Shown: positions 1 to 5,680 of the stretch, one piece after another
How positions within the stretch are numbered: position 1 is the first letter of the stretch
Layout: every line of letters begins with the position of its first letter
Source of the DNA: JBAYFX01 sp041666965
GTDB taxonomy: Bacteria > Patescibacteriota > Microgenomatia > UBA12405
Length of the DNA stretch: 8,369 bases
Direction: 5' to 3'
Assembly: GCA_041666965.1 (NCBI GenBank)
Contig: JBAYFX010000038.1
Location: 1-8,369, forward strand
Made by a program: the position numbers and the translations under genes
The notes under the pieces: generated by a model
The model's input: the letters and a program-made list of their open reading frames with translations, nothing else
The model's database searches: none
Told to the model about the DNA's origin: nothing

Positions 1-1164
1 GCCAAAACATAATCCTAAATATGGAATTTTGTTCTCTCTGGCATATTTTACTGTTGCCAGTTTTCCTTCCACCCCTCTCGAACCCCAACCCTGTGGCACA
101 ATAATTCCTGCATATCCTTTTAGCCTCTCACCAACATTACGGCCATCAATGTCATCAGTACTAATAGCCTCAACTACCACTTTTACCCCTACTTGTGCTC
201 CCGCATGTTTCAATGCCTCCATCACACACAAATAAGCATCAGTCAGAGTAAAACTACCGGTGGCAAAATACTTACCCACCATAGCAATCCTGACTTCTTT
301 TGTCAGATTATTTAGTTTTTCTACAAATTCCGTCCATTCAATTAATCTATTATTCTTAACTCTCTTTGTTAAATGTAATTTTTTAATTATCTTGTCCGAA
401 AACATTTGTTTTTCTAAAAACAGCGGTACTTCATAAATATTTTTTAAATCCGGATTAGCAATAATATCCCCGTCACTCATATTGCAAAACATGGCCAGTC
501 TCTCCCGTCTTCTCTGATCTATTTCTTTTTCACTTCTGGCAATTAAAAAATCGGGCATTATCCCCATCGAATTTAACAAATGAACCGACTGTTGTGCCGG
601 CTTACTCTTTAGCTCTCCCAAACTTTTTATGACCGGCAAATACGACACGTGTATCTGGATTACATCTTTTGGATTTTGCAATCTTAAAATTCTACTTGCT
701 TCATAAAAAATCCCATTTTGGTATTCCCCCACCGTCCCACCCAGTTCAACTATAACCACGTCAGCCTTATTAACTTTCCCAGCCACTTTAACCCTTCGAA
801 TAATTTCATCAGTCAGATGAGGTATCGCTTCCACGTCTTCACCCTTATATTCCATTGCTCTCTCTTTATCAATTACCGTTTTATACACCTGCCCTGTCGT
901 CATATAATTTTCCTGGCGCAACGATCTTCCCAAAAATCTTTCGTAATTTCCCAAGTCCTGATCAGTTTCAATTCCATCATCACACACAAATACCTCACCA
1001 TGCTCCTGGGGCCTAATTGTTCCGGCATCAATATTCAAATACATATCAATTTTAACGTTGGTTACTATATAGCCTCTCGATTCCAGTAATAGTCCAATGG
1101 ACGCCGCCGTAATTCCTTTACCTAGTCCAGACACTACTCCTCCAGTTACAAAAATAAATTTCAT
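1..1164 (-). CDS. pyrG: CTP synthase, N-terminal 388 residues (3' end beyond window)
   Basis: CTP synthase makes CTP from UTP, ATP and glutamine in the cytoplasm, the last step of de novo pyrimidine nucleotide synthesis. The frame is open from the ATG at 1164 to the left edge. The synthetase domain (about 1-265) shows the P-loop GVVSGLGKG, the HGEVFVCDDG and TDQDLGNYERF segments, ELGGTVGE, IPHLTDEI and GELKSKP. The class I glutamine amidotransferase domain begins near residue 290 (AMVGKY, DAYLCVMEALKHAG). It reaches the nucleophile elbow PYLGLCFG, with Cys386 as the presumed catalytic residue, just before the sequence ends; the His/Glu of the triad would lie outside. Several usually constant residues differ: EYQ replaces DIE at 147-149, KSKPAQ replaces KTKPTQ at 186-191, and PQGWG replaces PGGFG around residue 358. 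The start is fixed by the family N-terminus. It has its own promoter and no good Shine-Dalgarno sequence. Confidence 0.97.
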   Translation of the reverse strand, partial: MKFIFVTGGVVSGLGKGITAASIGLLLESRGYIVTNVKIDMYLNIDAGTIRPQEHGEVFVCDDGIETDQDLGNYERFLGRSLRQENYMTTGQVYKTVIDKERAMEYKGEDVEAIPHLTDEIIRRVKVAGKVNKADVVIVELGGTVGEYQNGIFYEASRILRLQNPKDVIQIHVSYLPVIKSLGELKSKPAQQSVHLLNSMGIMPDFLIARSEKEIDQRRRERLAMFCNMSDGDIIANPDLKNIYEVPLFLEKQMFSDKIIKKLHLTKRVKNNRLIEWTEFVEKLNNLTKEVRIAMVGKYFATGSFTLTDAYLCVMEALKHAGAQVGVKVVVEAISTDDIDGRNVGERLKGYAGIIVPQGWGSRGVEGKLATVKYARENKIPYLGLCFG

Positions 1165-1170
1165 TCTCTC

Positions 1171-1198
1171 ATTCTACATTTGGCCTGCCCCTTTTCAA
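1171..1198 (-). promoter_or_regulatory. Predicted sigma70-type promoter of pyrG
   Basis: On the minus strand TTGAAA (1198-1193) is followed after 16 nt by TAGAAT (1176-1171). The -10 hexamer ends 6 nt before the pyrG ATG, so transcription would start at or within a base or two of the start codon. The sequence between is GAGAGA, which is purine-rich but too close to the ATG for a standard Shine-Dalgarno element. Confidence 0.55.
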
Positions 1199-1248
1199 TC
1201 CCTGTAATTGCTTTAATATTAACCCTAGAATCATCTTTGCCCGGTTTC

Positions 1249-1257
1249 TGCTATAAT
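1249..1257 (+). promoter_or_regulatory. Extended -10 promoter for the small ORF at 1265
   Basis: TGCTATAAT is a perfect extended -10 (TGn plus the consensus hexamer at 1252-1257). It ends 7 nt before the ATG at 1265, placing the predicted transcription start at the start codon. I find no convincing -35, which extended -10 promoters can lack. It is divergent from the pyrG promoter in the same 100-bp gap (1165-1264). Confidence 0.6.
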
Positions 1258-1264
1258 CCCCCAA

Positions 1265-1495
1265 ATGTCTTCACACTCAGTCGTAAGCGTAGAAAGTCCA
1301 AATGGATTAATTGATTATTTAGCAGCTTCCCATTCTGGTGAATACGGAGGTCACAAAATTAGAGTTTGTACTAGTGGTGTTTGTGTCAATACTCCTAACG
1401 GACGATCATTTTTCGTTGAAACGCATAATTTGCCAATTAATCTAGATTGTTACCCTCCTATTTCTATTGTCCGTCGCGCAATTCCATTATCTTAA
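1265..1495 (+). CDS. Small hypothetical protein, 76 aa, with three cysteines
   Basis: I do not recognise this protein. It has no signal peptide or membrane segment. The middle contains Cys35 and Cys40 (a CTSGVC segment) and Cys62, with a Gly/Tyr/His stretch before them (about 24-30) and hydrophobic strands that suggest a small beta-rich fold. Support for a real gene is a perfect extended -10 promoter whose predicted start coincides with the ATG, and the fact that it fills a gap between pyrG and the manC-like gene that is otherwise non-coding. Its last 32 bp overlap the 3' end of the convergent manC-like gene. Against it: it is short, lacks a ribosome binding site, and has no family I can name. 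It could alternatively be a promoter-driven transcript running antisense into manC. Confidence 0.5.
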   Translation: MSSHSVVSVESPNGLIDYLAASHSGEYGGHKIRVCTSGVCVNTPNGRSFFVETHNLPINLDCYPPISIVRRAIPLS

Positions 1496-2504
1496 CCACT
1501 TCGCCTACCCGCCCGCTTTCAGATTTTGGACAAATCAATAGCGACTCACTTGTATCAATCACCACTAAATCACTTACCCCAATTATTGCCACTTTCTTAT
1601 TTTCCGGTACCCGTACAAAGTTATTTGAACTCTCAATTTCCACCAACCCCTCAGGAGACTGGTATTGCCCTTTTTCAGTCAGGTACTTAGCTACACTCTC
1701 CCAAGTCCCAAAATCAATCCACTTAAAAGGTAGTTCCACTACCAACGCCTCAGCAAAAATTTCCTGAGTCACATCTTCCATTGGACCTTTTGGCATTAGC
1801 GCGTATTGCTCTGTCAAATCAGCACCATCAATATATGCCATCAATGGCCCATACCATTCCGGCTTTCGTGCTTGCAATAACTCCATTAACTTTCTTGGAG
1901 TCCAAGCATAATGATTCGCATGCGTTAACGCTCTTCCATCAGCTACCAAACTCTCAACCGCCTCCTTGGAGCTTCTCCACATAAATTGGTCTACCTTAAA
2001 TACTCCCACACTTCCCTCCCGTCCCACTTCCTCACCTTTTATTAAATAATCAATTCCCATAATGGCATACTCCGGTTTGTTACCTCCCGTTATTAACCTG
2101 CCTTCTTTTTTAATTAGCCCGTCACACACTTCAATCATTTCAATAAACTTGTCCGCAGGCTCCCGTAATACATCCGCCTGAACTAAAATAAACGGTTCAT
2201 CCGGGTCTATTTTATACAAGTTAGCAGCAGCCAGACACGTTGCCGGGCCTTGGTTCCTCATCTCCGGTTCAATGAAAATATTTTGGTCCACAACCTCAGG
2301 TACTTGTTCTTTAGCAATTATTGCTTGCTCTGAATTAGTCTGCAAGTAAATTTCTTCCGGTTTAAATTTAAGACGTAACGCTTCCCAATTGAGTTGGAAT
2401 AGTGACTTACCGTCAATTAATGTTAAAAAATGTTTAGGACTTGTGGGTTTAGATTCAGGCCACATTTTGGTGCCCACACCTCCACAAATTAATACTGGTT
2501 TCAT
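1464..2504 (-). CDS. manC: Mannose-1-phosphate guanylyltransferase (ManC-like), 346 aa
   Basis: The expected reaction is mannose-1-phosphate plus GTP to GDP-mannose, the donor for mannosylated surface glycans. An in-frame ATG exists 24 codons upstream, but I chose the ATG at 2504 because MKPVLICGGVGTKMWPESK begins the nucleotidyltransferase fold exactly as the family does. Visible motifs are the signature GGVGTKMWPESKPTSPKHF (8-26), FIEPEMRNQGPA (77-88), VQAD (108-111, presumed metal-binding Asp), KWIDFGTWESV (261-271) and a C-terminal beta-helix-like segment with DLVVIDTSESLLICP (about 312-326). The signature normally reads GTRLWP; here Arg is Lys. The usual FVEKP and NSG(I/M)F segments in the middle are replaced (VDQFMW and NHYAWT). 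The C-terminal isomerase domain of bifunctional ManC proteins is absent. It lies 19 bp after the Nudix gene and has its own promoter. A related sugar-1-phosphate guanylyltransferase is the main alternative. Confidence 0.83.
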   Translation of the reverse strand: MKPVLICGGVGTKMWPESKPTSPKHFLTLIDGKSLFQLNWEALRLKFKPEEIYLQTNSEQAIIAKEQVPEVVDQNIFIEPEMRNQGPATCLAAANLYKIDPDEPFILVQADVLREPADKFIEMIEVCDGLIKKEGRLITGGNKPEYAIMGIDYLIKGEEVGREGSVGVFKVDQFMWRSSKEAVESLVADGRALTHANHYAWTPRKLMELLQARKPEWYGPLMAYIDGADLTEQYALMPKGPMEDVTQEIFAEALVVELPFKWIDFGTWESVAKYLTEKGQYQSPEGLVEIESSNNFVRVPENKKVAIIGVSDLVVIDTSESLLICPKSESGRVGEVVKIMELRDGQ

Positions 2505-2512
2505 AGTATTTA

Positions 2513-2521
2513 ATTCTATCA
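2513..2521 (-). promoter_or_regulatory. Extended -10 promoter for the manC-like gene
   Basis: On the minus strand TGATAGAAT (2521-2513) lies just after the Nudix stop codon and ends 8 nt before the chosen ATG at 2504. It predicts a start 1-2 nt before the ATG. This supports the ATG at 2504 over the upstream in-frame ATG at 2576, which lies inside the Nudix gene. No Shine-Dalgarno sequence is present. Confidence 0.5.
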
Positions 2522-2523
2522 AA

Positions 2524-3060
2524 CTACACAAACTTACGAGCAAGCATCCAGGCGGCAATTGTTTGAGCTTCCACAATTTCCCCCTCCAAAATCAACTTTT
2601 CCATTTTGTCCCAGTCAACCGCCAATACTTCCATCTCCTCCGTAACGTCACCCTTAGGCTCCCCCTTTTTAATACAATCTTTGGCCAAATACACCTTAAC
2701 CCAACCTTTGTTTTTTCCTGGGTTTGATATTAGCCTGCCTAAATACTTAATGTTTTTAGTTTCATACCCCGTTTCTTCCTTTAATTCTCTGACCGCTGTA
2801 GTTTCTGGCAGTTCACCCTCATCATATCTTCCCGCAGGGAAACCGGTAATCACTTCCCCCGAACCATGGCGGTATTGACGCACCAATATTATTTTTCCCT
2901 CGTCGGTTATTGGTACCACTACCGCCCCTGCCCCCAAATCAACCACTCCATAATCGTCAATTACTTTTCCATTTGGTAATTGAACTCGATGTTTATAAAT
3001 TTTTAAATACTCGTTTAATGACACATCTTTTTCCTCAAGAGTCTTCCACTTCTTAATCAT
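2524..3060 (-). CDS. Nudix hydrolase, ADP-ribose pyrophosphatase-like, 178 aa
   Basis: Nudix enzymes cleave nucleoside diphosphates linked to another group, using divalent metal held by the Nudix box. The full box is present at residues 77-99: Gly77, Glu83, then RELKEETGY with the metal-binding REuxEExGu core. The preceding strand LVRQYRHGSGEVITGFPAG (59-77) is typical of the ADP-ribose/nucleotide-sugar pyrophosphatase group, where RQYR and E-PAG frame the substrate, so ADP-ribose or a nucleotide sugar is a likely substrate. Length fits that group. The start at 3060 is supported by an extended -10 ending 5 nt upstream. It precedes the GDP-mannose synthesis gene by 19 bp, which could mean a linked role in nucleotide-sugar turnover, but that is inference. 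Confidence 0.9.
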   Translation of the reverse strand: MIKKWKTLEEKDVSLNEYLKIYKHRVQLPNGKVIDDYGVVDLGAGAVVVPITDEGKIILVRQYRHGSGEVITGFPAGRYDEGELPETTAVRELKEETGYETKNIKYLGRLISNPGKNKGWVKVYLAKDCIKKGEPKGDVTEEMEVLAVDWDKMEKLILEGEIVEAQTIAAWMLARKFV

Positions 3061-3064
3061 AAGC

Positions 3065-3074
3065 TATAATACCA
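3065..3074. promoter_or_regulatory. Overlapping divergent -10 elements (Nudix gene and small ORF)
   Basis: On the minus strand TGGTATTAT (3074-3066) is an extended -10 ending 5 nt before the Nudix ATG. On the plus strand TATAAT (3065-3070) is a consensus -10 ending 12 nt before the ATG at 3083. The two hexamers share five base pairs, so polymerase should not be able to occupy both at once. The whole gap between the divergent genes is 22 bp. Confidence 0.5.
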
Positions 3075-3082
3075 AATAACCT

Positions 3083-3298
3083 ATGAACGAAGCGTATAGC
3101 CCAAAAGCAGTTGAAGCAATGCGTCATATTCTCACCCACGAATACCGTCCCAGACTTAGTATTACTGATTTACCTGTACAGTCAAAAGATTCATCACCAA
3201 CCCACCGTCAATCTCCATTTGTTTTTATAACCAGACTAATATCTGACTTAACCCAATTCCACAAAAACCCAATTGTCGAACCTGAAGATTCTTATTAA
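3083..3298 (+). CDS. Small hypothetical protein, 71 aa
   Basis: I do not recognise this protein. It is soluble in appearance, with no signal peptide, membrane helix or cysteine. An N-terminal amphipathic helix is likely (residues 4-20, containing KAVEAMRHILTHEY). A polar linker rich in Ser/Pro/Thr follows (about 33-44), then a second helical segment (FVFITRLISDLTQFHK, 46-61) and an acidic tail. It diverges from the Nudix gene across a 22-bp gap carrying a consensus TATAAT, and ends 17 bp before the end of the convergent exported-protein gene. The predicted leader is only about 6 nt, without a Shine-Dalgarno sequence. That it fills an otherwise empty slot with a promoter argues for a real gene; short length and lack of a known family argue for caution. 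Confidence 0.45.
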   Translation: MNEAYSPKAVEAMRHILTHEYRPRLSITDLPVQSKDSSPTHRQSPFVFITRLISDLTQFHKNPIVEPEDSY

Positions 3299-3315
3299 CT
3301 CTATTTTGCCATCAA

Positions 3316-3996
3316 TTAAGTTTTGTTTTCCTCCCCCATCGCCCAATCTTCCAAAGGTCCTTTCATAAAAAGGAGATATTTCGGTATATGTGTATATTTC
3401 CATACTCCATCTTCTCCTTTCTTTCCAACTACCAACTCTTCCCATTCACCTTTTACTCCCAGTATTCCAAACTTCGCATTTTCTTCAATCAAATCCATAT
3501 TTTCATCTTCTTTTTTTAACGGATTTTCCAAATTAGTAAATTTCCTCCCTTCTGTAAAATCAAAACTAATCGAATGAATCTTCCATTCTGGGTCTCCCAG
3601 CATCCCAGAATATATAACAGGCTTCCAAGTAACTTTAGCTACTACCATTCCATTATTTTCCGAAACCACCATTCTCGAAACATAACCATTTTCCCCAGAA
3701 CCAAACACTAAATTATCAAAGACTTCTACCTCCGACCAGTCAAAAAGTGTCATGCCATCATGTTCCACCTTTACTCTTTCTTCTTCAGAAATAAGTAAAG
3801 CCCTTGTTCTGGTGTCAAATTTTCCGTTTTCAGGCACTACTACTTGATCTTTATCCGGATTAAATGAACCCACTGCAGCACACTTATCTGGTTTAGTTTG
3901 GGTTTCCAAAGAAGCAGGAGGTAATGAAGAAGAACCAACAATAGCAGCAACGGCAGCCAATCTAATTACATTATCTTTAAATGTATTTTTACTCAT
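3316..3996 (-). CDS. Predicted exported protein of unknown function, 226 aa
   Basis: I do not recognise the family. The N-terminus has a basic start, a hydrophobic stretch rich in Ala/Val/Ile (about 11-24) and a small-residue region around LPPASLE (25-31), consistent with a Sec signal peptide cleaved near residue 29. There is no lipobox; the only cysteine is Cys39. The mature part is acidic and predicted mostly beta (alternating Val/Lys/Trp strands such as MVVAKVTWKPVIYSG), ending with a charged tail. No catalytic motif is evident. Its ATG overlaps the stop of the upstream dehydrogenase gene (ATGA, 3996-3993), which implies translational coupling and a shared transcript. It could be a cell-surface or periplasm-like protein. 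A functional link to the dehydrogenase is not obvious and may be only positional. Confidence 0.75.
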   Translation of the reverse strand: MSKNTFKDNVIRLAAVAAIVGSSSLPPASLETQTKPDKCAAVGSFNPDKDQVVVPENGKFDTRTRALLISEEERVKVEHDGMTLFDWSEVEVFDNLVFGSGENGYVSRMVVSENNGMVVAKVTWKPVIYSGMLGDPEWKIHSISFDFTEGRKFTNLENPLKKEDENMDLIEENAKFGILGVKGEWEELVVGKKGEDGVWKYTHIPKYLLFMKGPLEDWAMGEENKT

Positions 3997-4982
3997 ATTT
4001 TAATAAATTCTAAAATATTGTCGACCGTAGTGGCTACAATTCGGCCAATCGCTTCACGGGTATTAAAGGCATTGTGTGGCGTAATAATCACGTCATCCCG
4101 GTCCCGCAACAAGTGAAAACTTAAAATATCTTGTAAATCCGACTTCTTGGTATCATCCGTTAACACCACCGATATATTTTCCACCCTCGACTCTTCTTCC
4201 ACTACGTCTAGTGCCGCTCCAGCCAATACTCCTTTGTTTAATGCCCACACTACCGCGCTTGATTCCACCACCGGCCCTCGGCAAGTATTAATCAGGTAGC
4301 TCCCCTTCTTCATCAATCCAATATTTTTCTTATTTATTAAGTGATATGTTTGAGGAATAGACGGTACATGTAAAGTCACAATGTCTGCCTGTTTCAAACA
4401 TGTTTCCAAGTCCACAATTTTATAGCCGTGCTTTTTAGCCATTACCTCATCGGCATTTTTCTCCACTCCAATAACTTTCATCCCCAGCCCTCGCCCCAAT
4501 TTCACCACATTGGCCCCAATTTTCCCAACGCCAACCACCCCCAAAGTTTTTCCAAATAAATCAATGCCCGTCAATCCTTCGGGGCTAAATTCACCGTTTT
4601 CCACTGATTGGTGCGCTGGAATTATTTTTTTAGTTAGAGCCATCATTAGGGCTACCGTGTACTCGGCTACCGTTTGGGATCCATATTCAGGCACATTTTT
4701 TACTTCAATCTTCCTTTTTTGGCACTCCGCACTATCAATATGGTCTACCCCGGTACTCCTGGCCGCTACCATTTTCAGCTTCGGCAACTTGTCTAACATC
4801 TTTTTACTTAAATCCGAATAAATAAACGTCGAAATAACATCATAATCTTTGGCAATGTCCAGCTTGTCCTGAACTTCCTCCTCAAATATTCCTACGCCAT
4901 ATACCGGTAGTCTAGTTATTTGGTCCACAATCGCCTCCTTCTCCCAACTCTTAACCCCAAAAAACCCAATTTTTATATCCAT
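3993..4982 (-). CDS. D-2-hydroxyacid dehydrogenase, D-lactate dehydrogenase-like, 329 aa
   Basis: This NAD-dependent enzyme family interconverts 2-keto acids and D-2-hydroxy acids; D-lactate from pyruvate is the likeliest reaction. The substrate-binding half (1-100 and about 300-329) frames a Rossmann domain with the dinucleotide loop GVGKIG (151-156) and an acidic residue after the next strand (Glu174, GVEK) favouring NAD over NADP. The catalytic set is visible: Arg235 in NTCRGP, Glu264 in DVVEEE and His303 in TPHNAFNT. The YGSQTVAEYTVALMM segment (100-114) and TPHNAFNT resemble the lactate-dehydrogenase branch more than phosphoglycerate dehydrogenase. Length is normal. A TAAAAT hexamer ends 5 nt upstream of the ATG. 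The last four bases overlap the start of the following exported-protein gene. In a small-genome fermenter it would recycle NADH; the exact substrate is not proven. Confidence 0.88.
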   Translation of the reverse strand: MDIKIGFFGVKSWEKEAIVDQITRLPVYGVGIFEEEVQDKLDIAKDYDVISTFIYSDLSKKMLDKLPKLKMVAARSTGVDHIDSAECQKRKIEVKNVPEYGSQTVAEYTVALMMALTKKIIPAHQSVENGEFSPEGLTGIDLFGKTLGVVGVGKIGANVVKLGRGLGMKVIGVEKNADEVMAKKHGYKIVDLETCLKQADIVTLHVPSIPQTYHLINKKNIGLMKKGSYLINTCRGPVVESSAVVWALNKGVLAGAALDVVEEESRVENISVVLTDDTKKSDLQDILSFHLLRDRDDVIITPHNAFNTREAIGRIVATTVDNILEFIKI

Positions 4983-4987
4983 ACCTC

Positions 4988-4993
4988 ATTTTA
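4988..4993 (-). promoter_or_regulatory. Candidate -10 element for the dehydrogenase gene
   Basis: On the minus strand TAAAAT ends 5 nt before the ATG at 4982, with TG directly in front but without the spacer base of a true extended -10. The following GAGGT resembles a Shine-Dalgarno sequence but touches the start codon, too close for normal pairing. No -35 is evident. The surrounding string ATGTAAAATGAG is nearly the same as ATGTAGAATGAG in front of pyrG. Confidence 0.35.
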
Positions 4994-5017
4994 CATTACT
5001 TTATTCACTTCTTGGTT

Positions 5018-5518
5018 CTACATCCCCCACCAGCTGTTACGGGTATAAATTCCCTCCCCATACCTACCTCTTCCGTCGCTGTTCCACCAGTCGTTTCGCC
5101 GGTACACGCTATTAATGTCACTGTAATTTCTCTTATTTCTTTTTTTAACCACATTGACATTTGCTTTTTCACTACACCCCTCACCCTCAGTTCCCACAGT
5201 CATCACACTTAGCACATACCTCCCAACTTTAGATGGATGCACCGTGTCCCCATTGTGATAATTACTAAAAAACCCGTCCGGCCCGTCGACTCTCAATACA
5301 GTGTCATTCGCAAATTGGCTACTTTGGTTATGAAACGAGCCCACATTAAAACCCTCCCATAAATTAATTGTCTTTTCCTGGCTCCACGGGTCACTTGTGT
5401 CCTTTTGAACCCTTGCTTGAGTACTGCCATACTGACAAATTTCTGCCCCCCAAACTCTTACCGGTTTAAATCCCAAAACCACAAATCCCAAAATTATAAT
5501 TAACCACAGATACTTCAT
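5018..5518 (-). CDS. Predicted exported small beta-domain protein with W/R-rich repeated tail, 166 aa
   Basis: Function unknown. I chose the ATG at 5518, though the frame is open upstream to 5599, because MKYLWLIIILGFVVLGF is a textbook signal peptide start and a -10-like TATTAT lies 6 nt before it. Cleavage is likely near residues 24-25 (VWGAE). The body (about 26-125) alternates beta-strand-like segments and ends with GEGCSEKANVNVV, reminiscent of Ig-like or PKD-like extracellular domains; Cys28 and Cys115 could form a disulfide that closes the sandwich. The tail (125-166) is strongly basic and carries two copies of a (V/I)Y-x-RN-x-WW motif at 138-145 and 157-164. The gene lies 35 bp before the dehydrogenase. 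A surface-attached or peptidoglycan/DNA-binding role is possible, but nothing proves it. If the longer start is real, the signal sequence would become internal. Confidence 0.7.
   Translation of the reverse strand: MKYLWLIIILGFVVLGFKPVRVWGAEICQYGSTQARVQKDTSDPWSQEKTINLWEGFNVGSFHNQSSQFANDTVLRVDGPDGFFSNYHNGDTVHPSKVGRYVLSVMTVGTEGEGCSEKANVNVVKKRNKRNYSDINSVYRRNDWWNSDGRGRYGEGIYTRNSWWGM
5027..5107 (-). repeat. Two-copy WW motif in the tail of the exported protein
   Basis: The segments coding VYRRNDWW (5107-5084) and IYTRNSWW (5050-5027) are imperfect repeats separated by a Gly/Arg-rich spacer (SDGRGRYGEG region). The second copy sits two codons before the stop. The DNA is only partly similar between copies, so the protein motif appears to be what is conserved. 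Confidence 0.5.
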
Positions 5519-5524
5519 AGCTAA

Positions 5525-5530
5525 ATAATA
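5525..5530 (-). promoter_or_regulatory. Candidate -10 element for the exported small protein
   Basis: On the minus strand TATTAT ends 6 nt before the ATG at 5518; the intervening TTAGCT resembles the sequence at the same place in front of the Nudix gene and ruvA. No good -35 and no Shine-Dalgarno sequence are visible. Confidence 0.35.
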
Positions 5531-5608
5531 AATCATTTGTCCAATGAGCCCATATGCAGTTCGTAAGCTAAAAGTAATGGTTTTATTACCCCATAACATT
5601 TACCCCAA

Positions 5609-5638
5609 TTGACACACTAGTATGCCCTATGTTTTACT
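5609..5638 (+). promoter_or_regulatory. Predicted promoter of the helix-turn-helix gene
   Basis: A perfect -35 TTGACA (5609-5614) is followed after 18 nt by TTTACT (5633-5638), a 4/6 match to the -10. Transcription would begin near 5645, giving a leader of about 36 nt, longer than for the other genes here. This promoter is in the 162-bp gap (5519-5680) between the divergent exported-protein gene and the helix-turn-helix gene. Confidence 0.5.
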
Positions 5639-5653
5639 GTTTATAGTTAAACA
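5638..5653. promoter_or_regulatory. Inverted repeat at the predicted start site (candidate operator)
   Basis: TGTTTA-TAGT-TAAACA is a 6-bp perfect inverted repeat with a 4-bp centre. It begins at the last base of the proposed -10 and covers the predicted transcription start of the helix-turn-helix gene, a usual place for an autorepressor site. The AT-rich background makes chance occurrence possible. Confidence 0.35.
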
Positions 5654-5680
5654 TTATTTAGATGTTCACTGATACTACCT

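Noticed and set aside
718..1089. Open plus-strand frame of 123 codons
   Set aside because: It lies wholly inside pyrG on the opposite strand, whose motifs are unambiguous, and its low-complexity F/H/I/S-rich product is typical of an antisense shadow.
2505..2576. 24-codon extension of the manC-like gene to the ATG at 2576
   Set aside because: The extension overlaps the Nudix coding end, and the family fold begins exactly at the ATG at 2504.
5519..5599. N-terminal extension of the exported small protein up to the ATG at 5599
   Set aside because: It would bury a classic signal peptide 27 residues inside the protein; the ATG at 5518 has a basic residue plus hydrophobic core and a -10-like hexamer at the usual distance.
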